A stretch of DNA of 64,000 bases from contig DATMAB010000015.1 in NCBI GenBank assembly GCA_035573675.1, forward strand, positions 1 to 64,000, given 5' to 3'. A model generated the notes under the pieces. It had not been told where the DNA came from and ran no database searches. It saw only the letters and a program-made list of their open reading frames with translations. Below are positions 1-7,906 of the stretch, piece after piece (position 1 is the stretch's first letter; the number at the start of each line of letters is the position of its first letter). Position numbers and translations under genes: made by a program. The DNA is from Terriglobales bacterium. Its GTDB lineage: Bacteria > Acidobacteriota > Terriglobia > Terriglobales > Acidobacteriaceae.

Positions 1-1
1 C

Positions 2-325
2 ACGTCTGTGGCCCGGTTCGAGTACGACGCGCTGAACCGGCTGACGGTGGTGGTGACGCCGGAGGGCCAGCGTCTGACGTACAGCTACGGTGCGGGGGAG
101 CGCTCGCTGGTGGCGCGGTACGACCACGGGGCGAGCCTGTCGGCGGCAGAGCGACGGGATAGCGGGCTGACGTTTGCGAGCTACTGGGAGGTGGCGGCGA
201 CCCGCAGCCTGGCGTCCGACTTTGGAGCGGTGCGGTATTCGGAGTCCTTGGGCCGGTTCCAGCTTTCGGGTACAGAAGGGAAAGAGGTCGTGACCGCGGG
301 GCAAGGAGAACCTCCTAAATACTAG
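2..325 (+). CDS. RHS/YD-repeat protein, C-terminal fragment (5' end outside window)
   Basis: The reading frame is open to the left edge, so this is the 3' end of a longer gene. The first visible residues read FEYDALNRLTVVVTPEGQ and then YSYG, which matches the YD (RHS) repeat pattern Y-D-x-x-N-R-L...G...Y-x-Y. RHS proteins are large, secreted or surface-associated, often polymorphic toxins or wall-associated proteins. After one repeat the last ~70 residues look unlike repeat sequence and end without a recognisable toxin domain, so this could be a plain or truncated RHS tail. Function beyond the repeat cannot be judged from this fragment. Confidence 0.6.
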   Translation, partial: TSVARFEYDALNRLTVVVTPEGQRLTYSYGAGERSLVARYDHGASLSAAERRDSGLTFASYWEVAATRSLASDFGAVRYSESLGRFQLSGTEGKEVVTAGQGEPPKY

Positions 326-713
326 AATCGCGAAGTTCGACGCTCAGCCTGCGACTGTTCAGGAACTCAGCAACCTCTTGCGTATGGAGCTCGAGGTGGC
401 TATTAATCCGAAGATAGGCGGTTTCGCAGGCAGCTTCGCGACCGGGAGCAAGCAGGAAAAGGTCGGACCTCTGCGCGCTCAAGGGAAAACAGTGCGTCAG
501 CTCTTGAACCTCATAGTCTCTAAGGCTGGCCGTGCCGCATGGGTTGTGCAGGCCCCAGCAGATCATATGCACACAGTTCCGCTACAGGGTTTGTGGGGAA
601 TCGTTTCGTACGAGACACCTGCCAAATCTTTGGTGGAGTTGTGCTGCGTTCGACTAGATGCCTTCCAGGGAGGGCCAAAGCTCGGAGCTGAAAACAAGTC
701 AACCAAACATTGA
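318..713 (+). pseudogene. Possible remnant of a small hypothetical gene downstream of the RHS gene
   Basis: A frame open from just after an in-frame stop at 291 runs to a stop at 711-713. It has no convincing start (TTG 378 or ATG 384 are the first candidates) and no Shine-Dalgarno sequence. The translation nevertheless looks protein-like: a segment TVRQLLNLIVSKAGRAAWVV is followed by PLQGLWGIVSYE. I read this as the C-terminal part of a gene that lost its 5' end, possibly by recombination next to the RHS gene. I recognise no family with certainty. GC is lower than in neighbouring genes. The rest of the gap (714-861) shows only the leader of the next gene. Confidence 0.3.
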
Positions 714-861
714 ACTGGGTTTCCAAGTACGTACTCCCGCTTGTAAGACGCCCACAGCCGCGCAGATATTTCGTCTTCGTCCTGAAGTCGACGATTGCCA
801 GGTATCCGACTGCACCGTCGATTCCTTTACAATGTGCCTTCCTCAGGAGGCCTTTGCTCCC

Positions 862-2004
862 ATGCGTCGTGTTATCGTCGTGCTGCTGCTGGCAACTTCC
901 GTGCTCGCGCAATCCAAGCCCCGCGCCCGCGACCTTGGCGTTCCGTTCGACGGCACACCCGGCCCGCTGAACGCCATCACCGACGTGGCCGGCGTCGAGG
1001 TCGGGCACAGCACCATCATCCGCGGAGAAGGGAAGCTCGAAACGGGGAAGGGCCCGGTGCGCACCGGCGTCACCGCCATCCTGCCGCGCGGACGCGCCAA
1101 CTCCGATCCGGTTTTCGGCGCCTGGTTCTCGCTCAACGGCAACGGCGAGATGACCGGCACGACGTGGCTGGAGGAATCAGGCTTTCTGGAAGGCCCGGTG
1201 ATGATCACCAACACCCACAGCGTGGGCGTGGTGCGTGACGCCGTGGTCGCCTACCGCGTAAAGCTCGGCCGCAAGGACACCGAGGGCTTCTGGTGGTCGT
1301 TGCCGGTTGTGGCCGAAACCTGGGACGGCTATCTCAATGACATCAATGGCTTCCACGTGAAAGCTGCAAATGCTTTTGAAGCTTTGGACGGGGCGCGTCC
1401 CGGACCGGTAGCCGAGGGCAATGTGGGCGGCGGCACGGGCATGATTTGCCACGAGTTCAAGGGTGGCATCGGCACCTCCTCGCGCAAGCTGAGCGAAAAA
1501 GCCGGCGGATACACGGTGGGTGTGCTAGTGCAGTGCAACTACGGGCTGCGCGACCAACTGAGGATCGCCGGTGTGCCTGTGGGCCGCGAGATCCGCGAGC
1601 AACTGGTGTACCCGCAGGAAACCGGCTCGATCATCGTGGTGGTGGCCACGGACGCGCCGCTGCTGCCGCACCAGTTGAAGCGCCTGGCTCGCCGCGTCTC
1701 GCTCGCCCTGGGGCGCATGGGCTCGGTCAGCGGTAACGGCTCCGGCGATATCTTCATCGCCTTCTCGACCGCCAACCCCGGAGCCGCGGAAGCCAAGGGT
1801 ACGCGCGCCCTCACCATGCTTCCCAACGACAGCATGGGCGGGCTGTTTGCGGCTACGGTCGAAGCTACCGAGGAAGCCATCGTCAACGCCATGGTGGCTG
1901 CGGAGACCATGACCGGCGTGGATGGCCGCACCGTGATCGCCCTGCCTCACGACCGCCTGCGCGAAATCCTGAAGAGATACAACCGGTTGGTCGAGCCCAA
2001 GTAG
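862..2004 (+). CDS. Secreted P1 family (S58, DmpA-like) aminopeptidase
   Basis: 380 aa. The ATG at 862 is chosen because AGGAGG lies at 845-850 and the first 16 residues form a signal peptide (hydrophobic VIVVLLLATSVLA, then Q), although the frame stays open further upstream. The DmpA fold is clear: NAITDVAGVEVGHST near residue 37, a Gly-rich GNVGGGTGM segment at ~187, and ETGSIIVVVATDAPL at ~252. In the DmpA family the proenzyme cleaves itself at a Gly-Ser bond and the new N-terminal Ser is the nucleophile. Here that would be Gly254-Ser255. Substrates are N-terminal D- or L-amino acids of short peptides or amides; the actual substrate is unknown. It stands alone, with the convergent secretin gene downstream. 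Confidence 0.88.
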   Translation: MRRVIVVLLLATSVLAQSKPRARDLGVPFDGTPGPLNAITDVAGVEVGHSTIIRGEGKLETGKGPVRTGVTAILPRGRANSDPVFGAWFSLNGNGEMTGTTWLEESGFLEGPVMITNTHSVGVVRDAVVAYRVKLGRKDTEGFWWSLPVVAETWDGYLNDINGFHVKAANAFEALDGARPGPVAEGNVGGGTGMICHEFKGGIGTSSRKLSEKAGGYTVGVLVQCNYGLRDQLRIAGVPVGREIREQLVYPQETGSIIVVVATDAPLLPHQLKRLARRVSLALGRMGSVSGNGSGDIFIAFSTANPGAAEAKGTRALTMLPNDSMGGLFAATVEATEEAIVNAMVAAETMTGVDGRTVIALPHDRLREILKRYNRLVEPK

Positions 2005-2105
2005 CCTGGACTCGGTGGCGCCGCGATGGGAGTGGCATGCCCTTCTGACCGCCACGTTTGCGCACTACAACGCGCAGACATGGAACGCCGCAACTTCGCG
2101 TTTCC

Positions 2106-2125
2106 CGAGACCTGAGACCTGATAC
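2106..2125. repeat. Short degenerate tandem word (GAGACCT unit)
   Basis: Between the stop codons of the P1 peptidase and the convergent secretin gene there is a duplicated heptamer-like word (GAGACCT-GAGACCT-GATAC). It is one of several such short repeated words found in this window's spacers. No terminator hairpin with a T-run was seen in this 127-bp gap. Confidence 0.4.
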
Positions 2126-2131
2126 CCGCTC

Positions 2132-3949
2132 TTACGGTGCCGCTACCATCTCCGCCTGCGGCAACCGGACGATGTAAGGGGTCACCAGTACGAGGAACTG
2201 GTTATCCGTCTTCTCCAGGTTCTCGTTGACGAACGGGCGCCCGATGAATGGCAAGTGGCCCAGCCCGGGCAGGCGGCTGAACGCTTTCTGCTCCGATTGG
2301 CTCACGATGCCCGATACGACGGCCGTCTCGCCCCGCCGCACGGTGACGCTGCCGGTGTACAGCCGGTTGCTCAGGATGGGGACGCTGTTCAGCGACTGGC
2401 CGCTCAGTGCTTTGAGTTCCACCTCCAGCTTCAGGGTCACGTCCTCCTTGCCCAGCACGAAGGGCGTGGCCTTGATGTTGAGTCCAAGGTCTTCGTAGTT
2501 GAACGAGGGGAAGGCCGGCTGGAAGCTCTGGTTCTGGATGACCCGGGCGAGCGCCGGACTGTTGAGGATGGGGCTGAAGCTGGCGGTCAGGATGGGGAAG
2601 CGCTGGCCGATGCGCAGCACCGTCTCCTTGCCGTGGGCGGTGCGCAGGCTGGCGTGCTCCAGCATGCGCACGTTGGATTCGTTGAACAGCACGTTGAGGG
2701 TCGCCTGTGGAAAGGTGATGCCGGTGAGCGTGATGCCGCCGCCGAAGGCCGCGAAACTCTGGGTCAGCACCGTGCCTCCCCGCAACTGGGCCAGTACCGC
2801 CGCCACCGCCGCCGGGTCCACCTGGTTCAGGCCGCCGGAGGCGATGAGCTGATCGATCAGGCTCTGCCCGCCCGCCGCTTGCAGCAGTTGCCGGGCTTCA
2901 GTGGGCACGTTGAAGATGCGGAACTGCAGCGGCAGGTCCAGGCCCAGCTCGCGGGTCACCCTGCGGTCGATTTCGAAGACTTTCACATCCAGCATGACCT
3001 GCGCCGGTCCGGCGAGCAGATCTTCGAGAAAGCGCGTAGCCGCCTCCACCTGCGACTGCGGCGCGCGCACCGTGATCAGGCCGGCGGACGCGTTCACCGA
3101 GACGGCGCGGATCTCCAGCACCGAGCGCAGCACGGTGACCAGCTCGTTCAATTCCCCCGGGGTCGTCGCATCGGGCAGCTCGAAGGTGCGCAGCACCACG
3201 GGCTGGAACTGCCGCCGGTTCTCCGGCGTGTCGCGCGCCATCAGGATCTGGCCGGCGGCCAGCGGCACCCAGAACGTCCGGGTCACGCGGCAGGCCAGGT
3301 CGATGGCGGCGGCGAAATCCGCCTGCTCCAGGTCGAAGCGCACCACGGTGGAGGGCACGGAGTCATCCAGCGCCACGGTGAGGCCGAATTCGGCGCCCAC
3401 CCGGTTCAGCAGGTTGCGCGCCGTCCCGCGGAAGTGGAAGTCGCGCCGTCCCGGGCGCGGCTGCAGGGTGACGGCCCGCGAGTCGGAAACGATCTTGAGC
3501 GCCGAATACTTGCGCAGCAGAGCGGCGGTGGGATCGCCGGCTTCGGCGCCGGCTCCCGCAAGCTCCGCCTGGCGCAGCCGGGCGCGCGCCACCTCGTTGC
3601 CGGGGTCGAGTTCGAGAGCGGTGCGGAATTCCGTGATGGCCTCCTGCAACTCGCCCGCCTCCAGCCGTTCCTGGCCGCGCGCGATGTGCTCCTGCGCCAG
3701 CGCCAGCCGCACCACCTCACGCGCCGTGACGTAGGCGGCGTTGGAAGGCTGAAGCCGTGCTGCTTCATCCAACGCCGCAAGCGCTTGCCTGGTCTGGCCC
3801 TTTTCCGCCAGTCCTTGCCCTTTGCGAAAACTCTTTTCCGCCTGGCGAGCGTCTTTCTTCGCCTGTTTGCAGGCTGCGTCGCAGGGCTCTCCCGCCTGCG
3901 CGCCAAGCGTCGCGGCCAAGAACGAGATGATGAGCAGTGCTGCCCGCAT
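2132..3949 (-). CDS. TPR-containing secretin (type II/IV secretion GspD/PilQ-like)
   Basis: 605 aa from the ATG at 3949, which opens a signal peptide (ALLIISFLAATLGAQA); the upstream extension of the frame lacks coding character. Residues ~35-125 carry TPR-like helices and a Lys/Glu-rich coil. An STN/N0-like domain follows (~150-235), then a ring-building N domain (~250-335), then the secretin beta-domain to the end. The diagnostic secretin stretch is present: VPILSNR, a Gly-rich TAVVSGIVSQ, and LPGLGHLPFIGRPF. Such proteins form outer-membrane multimeric channels, normally with type II secretion or type IV pilus machinery. No pilus or secretion genes are in the window, so the partner system is unknown. 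It lies 32 bp downstream of the phosphodiesterase gene on the same strand. Confidence 0.85.
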   Translation of the reverse strand: MRAALLIISFLAATLGAQAGEPCDAACKQAKKDARQAEKSFRKGQGLAEKGQTRQALAALDEAARLQPSNAAYVTAREVVRLALAQEHIARGQERLEAGELQEAITEFRTALELDPGNEVARARLRQAELAGAGAEAGDPTAALLRKYSALKIVSDSRAVTLQPRPGRRDFHFRGTARNLLNRVGAEFGLTVALDDSVPSTVVRFDLEQADFAAAIDLACRVTRTFWVPLAAGQILMARDTPENRRQFQPVVLRTFELPDATTPGELNELVTVLRSVLEIRAVSVNASAGLITVRAPQSQVEAATRFLEDLLAGPAQVMLDVKVFEIDRRVTRELGLDLPLQFRIFNVPTEARQLLQAAGGQSLIDQLIASGGLNQVDPAAVAAVLAQLRGGTVLTQSFAAFGGGITLTGITFPQATLNVLFNESNVRMLEHASLRTAHGKETVLRIGQRFPILTASFSPILNSPALARVIQNQSFQPAFPSFNYEDLGLNIKATPFVLGKEDVTLKLEVELKALSGQSLNSVPILSNRLYTGSVTVRRGETAVVSGIVSQSEQKAFSRLPGLGHLPFIGRPFVNENLEKTDNQFLVLVTPYIVRLPQAEMVAAP

Positions 3950-3958
3950 TTCTGGAAA

Positions 3959-3978
3959 GTGGAAACTTGAAACTTTGC
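3959..3978. repeat. GAAACTT word repeat
   Basis: The 32-bp spacer between the phosphodiesterase stop and the secretin start contains the duplicated word GAAACTTGAAACTTT. A related, longer copy lies at 4886-4914 (GGAAACTTGAACCTGGAAGCTCGAAACTG) at the 3' end of the peptide-binding lipoprotein gene. Confidence 0.4.
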
Positions 3979-3981
3979 TTT

Positions 3982-4785
3982 TTACTTCTCCCCTCTCAAG
4001 ACCACTCGTTCGATCGCGCTCGCCCGTCCGCTCGCCGGGTCGCACTCGATGAGCGCAGCGCACAGGCGCACGTCGCCGCGCGCCGGCTCAAAGCGCGCCG
4101 GCATGCTGGTGAGGAAGCGCTGCAGCACCTGCTGTTTCTCCACGCCGATCACGCTGTCGTAAGGGCCGGTCATCCCCACGTCGGTCAGGTAGGCGGTGCC
4201 GCGCGGGAGCACGCGCTCATCCGCTGTGGGCACGTGGGTGTGTGTACCGATGACCGCGGTCACGCGCCCGTCCAGGTACCAGCCCATGGCGATTTTTTCC
4301 GACGTGGCTTCCGCGTGCATGTCCACCACCACCACCTTGGCCCGGACGCTCTTCAGCAACTGGTCGGCGACGCGGAATGGGTCGTCGTTGTCCACCATGA
4401 ACACCCGGCCCTGCAGGTTCAGGACGGCGTAGGCGACGCCGCCCTTGGTCGCGCCCTCGTAGATGCCGAATCCGGGCGTGCCGGCGGGATAGTTCGCCGG
4501 ACGCAGCACGCGGCGGGCCGCGCTGGTGGCGTTGCCATCGGCCGACTGCAGGTATTCCACGATCTCGCGCTTGTCCCAGACGTGGTTGCCGGTGGTGAGC
4601 ACGTCGATGCCCAGCGCCAGCAGCTCTTCGGCGATCGAAGGGGTCACGCCGAAGCCCGCGGCCGCGTTTTCCGCGTTGGCGATCACCAGGTCGACCTTGC
4701 GCTGCGCCACCTGGTCGGCCAGGTGGTCGCGCACGATGCCCCGCCCCGGCCGCCCGAAGATGTCGCCGATGAACAGAATGCGCAT
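3982..4785 (-). CDS. TIGR00282/YmdB-type metallophosphoesterase (2',3'-cyclic nucleotide phosphodiesterase family)
   Basis: 267 aa from the ATG at 4785; a GTG nine bases upstream (4794) is possible. The family's metal ligands are visible in order: Asp8 in GDIFGRPGR, Glu39 in NAEN, Asn67-His68 in TTGNHVWD, His157 in DMHAE, and His182/His184 in GTHTHVPTADE. YmdB-family enzymes are dinuclear-metal phosphodiesterases hydrolysing cyclic nucleotides; in Bacillus, YmdB influences biofilm and RNA turnover. The length is typical for the family. It precedes the secretin gene on the same strand with a short gap, which suggests co-transcription. Confidence 0.9.
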   Translation of the reverse strand: MRILFIGDIFGRPGRGIVRDHLADQVAQRKVDLVIANAENAAAGFGVTPSIAEELLALGIDVLTTGNHVWDKREIVEYLQSADGNATSAARRVLRPANYPAGTPGFGIYEGATKGGVAYAVLNLQGRVFMVDNDDPFRVADQLLKSVRAKVVVVDMHAEATSEKIAMGWYLDGRVTAVIGTHTHVPTADERVLPRGTAYLTDVGMTGPYDSVIGVEKQQVLQRFLTSMPARFEPARGDVRLCAALIECDPASGRASAIERVVLRGEK

Positions 4786-4916
4786 GCGCCGCACGATGGT
4801 ACCACGCCCTCAGCGCCCGCCTTCCGCCCGCCGCTTCACCCTGCGCAGCATCTCTCTGCGGATGAGCCCGAGCTTCGCTTTCACCGGAAACTTGAACCTG
4901 GAAGCTCGAAACTGTG

Positions 4917-6449
4917 TTACTGCAGCTCTACCGTCTTCAAAAAGTCGTAGTTCCCCGAAGACGCCACCTGTGCCCCCTTCACCCTCGCGGAGTGCACCAG
5001 CACGTTGTCGAGGTACCAGAGATGGATATAGGGCAGGTCCTCGGCCAGGAGGCGCTGCAGCTCGGCGTAGAGCCGCCGGCGCTCTTCCGTATCCGTGGTG
5101 CGGCGGGCTGCGTCGATGAGCGCATCCACCTGCGGGTTGGCGTAGTGCCCGCGGTTCGCCCGCTTGGGAGGGAAGCTCGCCGAGTGGAAAACGTGCTCGA
5201 AGATGTCCGGGTCTTCATTGCCTCCGATCCAGCGCAGCGAGATCATCTGAAAAGCGCCGCGGGTCACGTCGCTGAAAAAAGTCGCGAACTCGAAACTGCG
5301 GATCTCCAGCTCGATCCCCACCGCGCGCAACTGCTGCTGCAGCACCGCCGCCAGCAGCCGCGTGGATTCTTCCGTCGAGGTCTTCATGGTCAGGCGCAGC
5401 CGCAACCCGTTGCTGCGTGCCGGATAGCCGGCTTCGTCGAGCAGCCGGCGGGCGCGTTCCGGGTCGTAGTCGTAGCGCGCGCCCTCGCTGGAAAACGCCC
5501 AGTGCTCCGGCGGCAGCAGGCTCTCCGCCGGACGCGCCAGGTCCCGCCACAGGTAGTGGAGGATGGGACGCCGGTCGATGGCATGCGCCAGCGCCCGTCG
5601 CACCCGCACGTCTTTGAGGACCGGATCTTCCAGGTTCAGTGCGATGTAGGCGTAGATCGTTCCCGGCCCCTCGGTGATGGACAGGCGTCCTTTGCGGCGC
5701 AACGCTTCCACCATGTCCGCGGTGAGCGCGTTGATGGCCACGTCGGCCGAGCCTTTTTCCAGCTCCAGCACACGGGTAGTCGTGTCCGGGACTACGGCAA
5801 AGCGCACCCGTTCGATCTTCGGCTTCTCGCCCCAGTAGGCATCGTTGCGTTCGATCACCACTTCCTTGTCCTGCGCCAGCCTCACGAAGCGGAACGGCCC
5901 GCTGCCCACCGGATGGCTCTTCAGCTCCGCTCCGCTGCCATACGGGACAATGCCAATGGCGCCGCCGGAAAGGTTCCACAAAAGCGGCGCATAGGGTTCT
6001 CGCAGATGGAAGATGACGGTGGCCTCATCCGGTGTCTCAATGCGCTCGATCAGCCGGTAGGTCGAGGCTTTGGGCGTGCGCAGCGTACCGTCGCGCACCG
6101 AGTCGAAGGTCCACTTGACGTCGCGCGAGGTCAGGGGGCGCCCGTCGTGAAAGCGTACGCCGCGCCGCAGATGGAAAACGTAGGTCAGCGGATCGGCCAC
6201 CTCCCAGCGCTCGGCCAGGTGCGGCTGCACGCGGAAGTGTTCGTCGCGCTCCAGCAGCGCGTCGAAGATCAACGCCCCGATGCGCTCCGACTGCGCGTCC
6301 GTCCCCACCCGCGGATCCAGGTTCTGCGGCGCGCTCTCGATGATCATCACCAGCGTGTTGGCGGCGGGCTTGTGAGAACAGGACAACGCCGGCAGGAGCG
6401 CAAAAACGACGAGCAGCGTGGATGACGCTTGCAGCCACCACCTTCTCAA
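4917..6449 (-). CDS. ABC transporter substrate-binding lipoprotein, family 5 (oligopeptide/dipeptide type)
   Basis: About 511 aa. I place the start at TTG 6449, preceded by AGGA about 10 bases upstream. It gives a basic n-region (RRWW), a hydrophobic stretch and the lipobox LPALSC. The frame is open to 6542, but that extension falls in a dispersed repeat (6456-6525) and is probably not translated. The body is a DppA/OppA-like SBP_bac_5 domain: NLDPRVGTDAQSERI, LAERWEVADPLTYVFHLR, GVRFHDGRPLTSRDV, and RRALAHAIDR in the second half. It should bind peptides (or murein peptides, given the adjacent anmK and nagZ) outside the membrane. No permease or ATPase genes are beside it. Confidence 0.85.
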   Translation of the reverse strand: MRRWWLQASSTLLVVFALLPALSCSHKPAANTLVMIIESAPQNLDPRVGTDAQSERIGALIFDALLERDEHFRVQPHLAERWEVADPLTYVFHLRRGVRFHDGRPLTSRDVKWTFDSVRDGTLRTPKASTYRLIERIETPDEATVIFHLREPYAPLLWNLSGGAIGIVPYGSGAELKSHPVGSGPFRFVRLAQDKEVVIERNDAYWGEKPKIERVRFAVVPDTTTRVLELEKGSADVAINALTADMVEALRRKGRLSITEGPGTIYAYIALNLEDPVLKDVRVRRALAHAIDRRPILHYLWRDLARPAESLLPPEHWAFSSEGARYDYDPERARRLLDEAGYPARSNGLRLRLTMKTSTEESTRLLAAVLQQQLRAVGIELEIRSFEFATFFSDVTRGAFQMISLRWIGGNEDPDIFEHVFHSASFPPKRANRGHYANPQVDALIDAARRTTDTEERRRLYAELQRLLAEDLPYIHLWYLDNVLVHSARVKGAQVASSGNYDFLKTVELQ

Positions 6450-6455
6450 GCTGCC

Positions 6456-6525
6456 GTCATCCTGAGCGCAGGAGGGCTCCCATGCGGTTTTTTCGGCATG
6501 GGAAACCGGAGCGAAGGATCTCGGT
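6456..6525. repeat. Dispersed repeat family G (GTCATCCTGAGCG type), copy 1
   Basis: It begins with GTCATCCTGAGCGCAGGAGG and ends with GCGAAGGATCTCGG. The interior holds an imperfect inverted repeat (CCCATGC ... GCATGGG). The same opening occurs at 13903-13937, and a GTCATCCCGAGCG variant at 40350 and 41240. It lies in the spacer upstream of the peptide-binding lipoprotein and overlaps the apparent N-terminal extension of that frame. The rest of the spacer to 6588 holds only an AAGCCA/AGCCAG-type word. Confidence 0.6.
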
Positions 6526-6588
6526 TCTGGTTTGCGGTCCATCTGAGTTAGCCAAAGCCAAAAGACCAGAAGCCAGCGGCCCCTCCTG

Positions 6589-7806
6589 CTAGTAGCTCAC
6601 TTTCCCCAGCACCGCCGCCTGCCTCGCTCCCGTCGCCGCCGGCAGATTGCCCGGCTGGCTCATGCAGGTCTGGTAAGCGAGTACTGCGAAGGCGATGGCT
6701 TCCTTCGCCTCGGCCGGCACGCCGAATTCATCGGAACGTCGCAGGCGCAGGCCCAGGGGCTCTAACTCCTGTGCCAACATCTGCATCAGCGTCCGATTCT
6801 TTGTGCCCCCGCCGGATGCCACAAGTTCACGGAACGCGCCGCGGTGAGGTATTGGTGTCTGTCTCTGAGAATTTAGAACCGAGAACTGAGAACTTCCTCC
6901 AGGCCTCCGTGTCTCAGCGGTCAGCACAAATCGTCGCAGCGCTTGAGCTACGGAGCGCGCCGTCAGCGCCGTCGCCGTGGCCACGATATCATCCTTTTTC
7001 GCGCCGCGGCACAGGCGCAGGAAGTCGCTCACAAACTCGCGCCCGAACTGCTCCCGCCCCGCCGTTTTCGGAGGCCGCTGGCGAAAGAACCGACGCGCCA
7101 GCACCGTCTGGAGCGCGTCCTCGCGGACGCGGCCGCGGGCTGCGACACCGCCACGATGGTCGTACGCCCGGCCGTAGAGCCGCTGCATCACGCCATCGAT
7201 CACCATGCTTCCCGGGCCGGTGTCGAAGGCCACCACGTGCTCAGGTGCTGCCCCGGCCGGAATCGCCGTCAGGTTGGCGATACCGCCGAGATTCTGCACA
7301 ATCCGCCCCACGCGTTGGTCGCGGTACACCAGGTAGTCGAGGAAGGGAACCAGCGGCGCGCCCTGGCCTCCTGCCGCCATGTCTGCCGGGCGGAAGTCTG
7401 AGACCACCGGCGCGCCGACCCGCGCGGCGATCACCGCGCCCTCGCCGGTTTGCCAGGTCGCTGCGATGTCGTGGCCGAGGAAAGGCCTCGGCACGCCCTG
7501 GTGGTAGAGGGTTTGCCCGTGGCATCCCACCAGCTCGACGCGCTGCAATCCGGCGCGCCGCGCAGTTTTCAGCACGGCCTCGGCATAGAGCTCACCCAGC
7601 AGGAAGTTCAGCTGCGCCAGATCGGCTACGGCGGCGGCGCGTGCATTCATGGCTGCAAGCACCGCCCCCCGCACCGCCTGGGGATAGGGATAGCGGGCGT
7701 GCTTCACCAGCGAGAAACGCGTTTTCCACCCGCGTCCGGTCAGGCGCACCAGCGCCACGTCGATCCCGTCCGCCGACGTCCCGCTCATCACGCCCGCAAC
7801 GATCAT
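6589..7806 (-). CDS. anmK: Anhydro-N-acetylmuramic acid kinase
   Basis: 405 aa. It phosphorylates 1,6-anhydro-MurNAc to MurNAc-6-phosphate in the cytoplasm during cell-wall recycling. The N-terminal ATP-binding loop GVMSGTSADGIDVAL (5-19) is diagnostic. SDFRPADMAAGGQGAPLVP (136-154) carries the likely catalytic Asp, NLGGIANLTAIP follows at ~172, and FDTGPGSMVIDG at ~194. It is about 35 residues longer than typical AnmK. The excess lies at ~300-325, where the DNA is a dispersed-repeat word (GAGAACTGAGAAC type, 6866-6893) with a GAGACACGGAGG word beside it. This is an in-frame insertion in a loop. nagZ, which makes its substrate, lies just upstream on the same strand. Confidence 0.93.
   Translation of the reverse strand: MIVAGVMSGTSADGIDVALVRLTGRGWKTRFSLVKHARYPYPQAVRGAVLAAMNARAAAVADLAQLNFLLGELYAEAVLKTARRAGLQRVELVGCHGQTLYHQGVPRPFLGHDIAATWQTGEGAVIAARVGAPVVSDFRPADMAAGGQGAPLVPFLDYLVYRDQRVGRIVQNLGGIANLTAIPAGAAPEHVVAFDTGPGSMVIDGVMQRLYGRAYDHRGGVAARGRVREDALQTVLARRFFRQRPPKTAGREQFGREFVSDFLRLCRGAKKDDIVATATALTARSVAQALRRFVLTAETRRPGGSSQFSVLNSQRQTPIPHRGAFRELVASGGGTKNRTLMQMLAQELEPLGLRLRRSDEFGVPAEAKEAIAFAVLAYQTCMSQPGNLPAATGARQAAVLGKVSY
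6866..6914. repeat. Dispersed words inserted in frame inside anmK
   Basis: The plus strand reads GAGAATTTAGAACCGAGAACTGAGAAC followed by CCTCCGTGTCTC. Both words recur in intergenic spacers elsewhere in the window (19820-19865 and 10558-10593 for the first; 13067, 16818 and 41194 for the second). Here they encode about 15 residues (SSQFSVLNSQ and flanks) absent from the conserved AnmK fold. Confidence 0.6.
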
Positions 7807-7836
7807 GGTGCTGCTTCTCCCGCTCTCCTTCGGAGG

Positions 7837-7897
7837 GGCACGACTTCAGTCGTGCCGAGAGATTGCCCGGATGAGTGCGGCTTTAGCCGCTGAGGTA
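7837..7897 (+). repeat. Two-hairpin dispersed element (family F), copy 1
   Basis: A perfect 8-bp stem with a 4-base loop (GGCACGAC-ttca-GTCGTGCC, 7837-7856) is followed after exactly 20 bases by GCGGCT-tt-AGCCGC (7877-7890) and then TGAGGTA. It sits in the nagZ-anmK spacer. Equivalent composites are at 24580-24639 (opposite orientation) and 39538-39597, with a half copy at 13133-13152. Confidence 0.7.
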
Positions 7898-7906
7898 AGG
7901 CTTCAT

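Noticed and set aside
520-1008. 162-codon minus-strand frame upstream of and into the P1 peptidase
   Set aside because: No start signal, no motif, partly antisense to the confirmed signal peptide region.
2255-3970. 571-codon plus-strand frame
   Set aside because: Antisense to the secretin gene; His/Gln/Arg-rich shadow.
4914-6425. 503-codon plus-strand frame
   Set aside because: Antisense to the peptide-binding lipoprotein gene.
6450-6542. N-terminal extension of the peptide-binding lipoprotein
   Set aside because: The DNA is a dispersed repeat, and a lipoprotein signal begins at the TTG at 6449.
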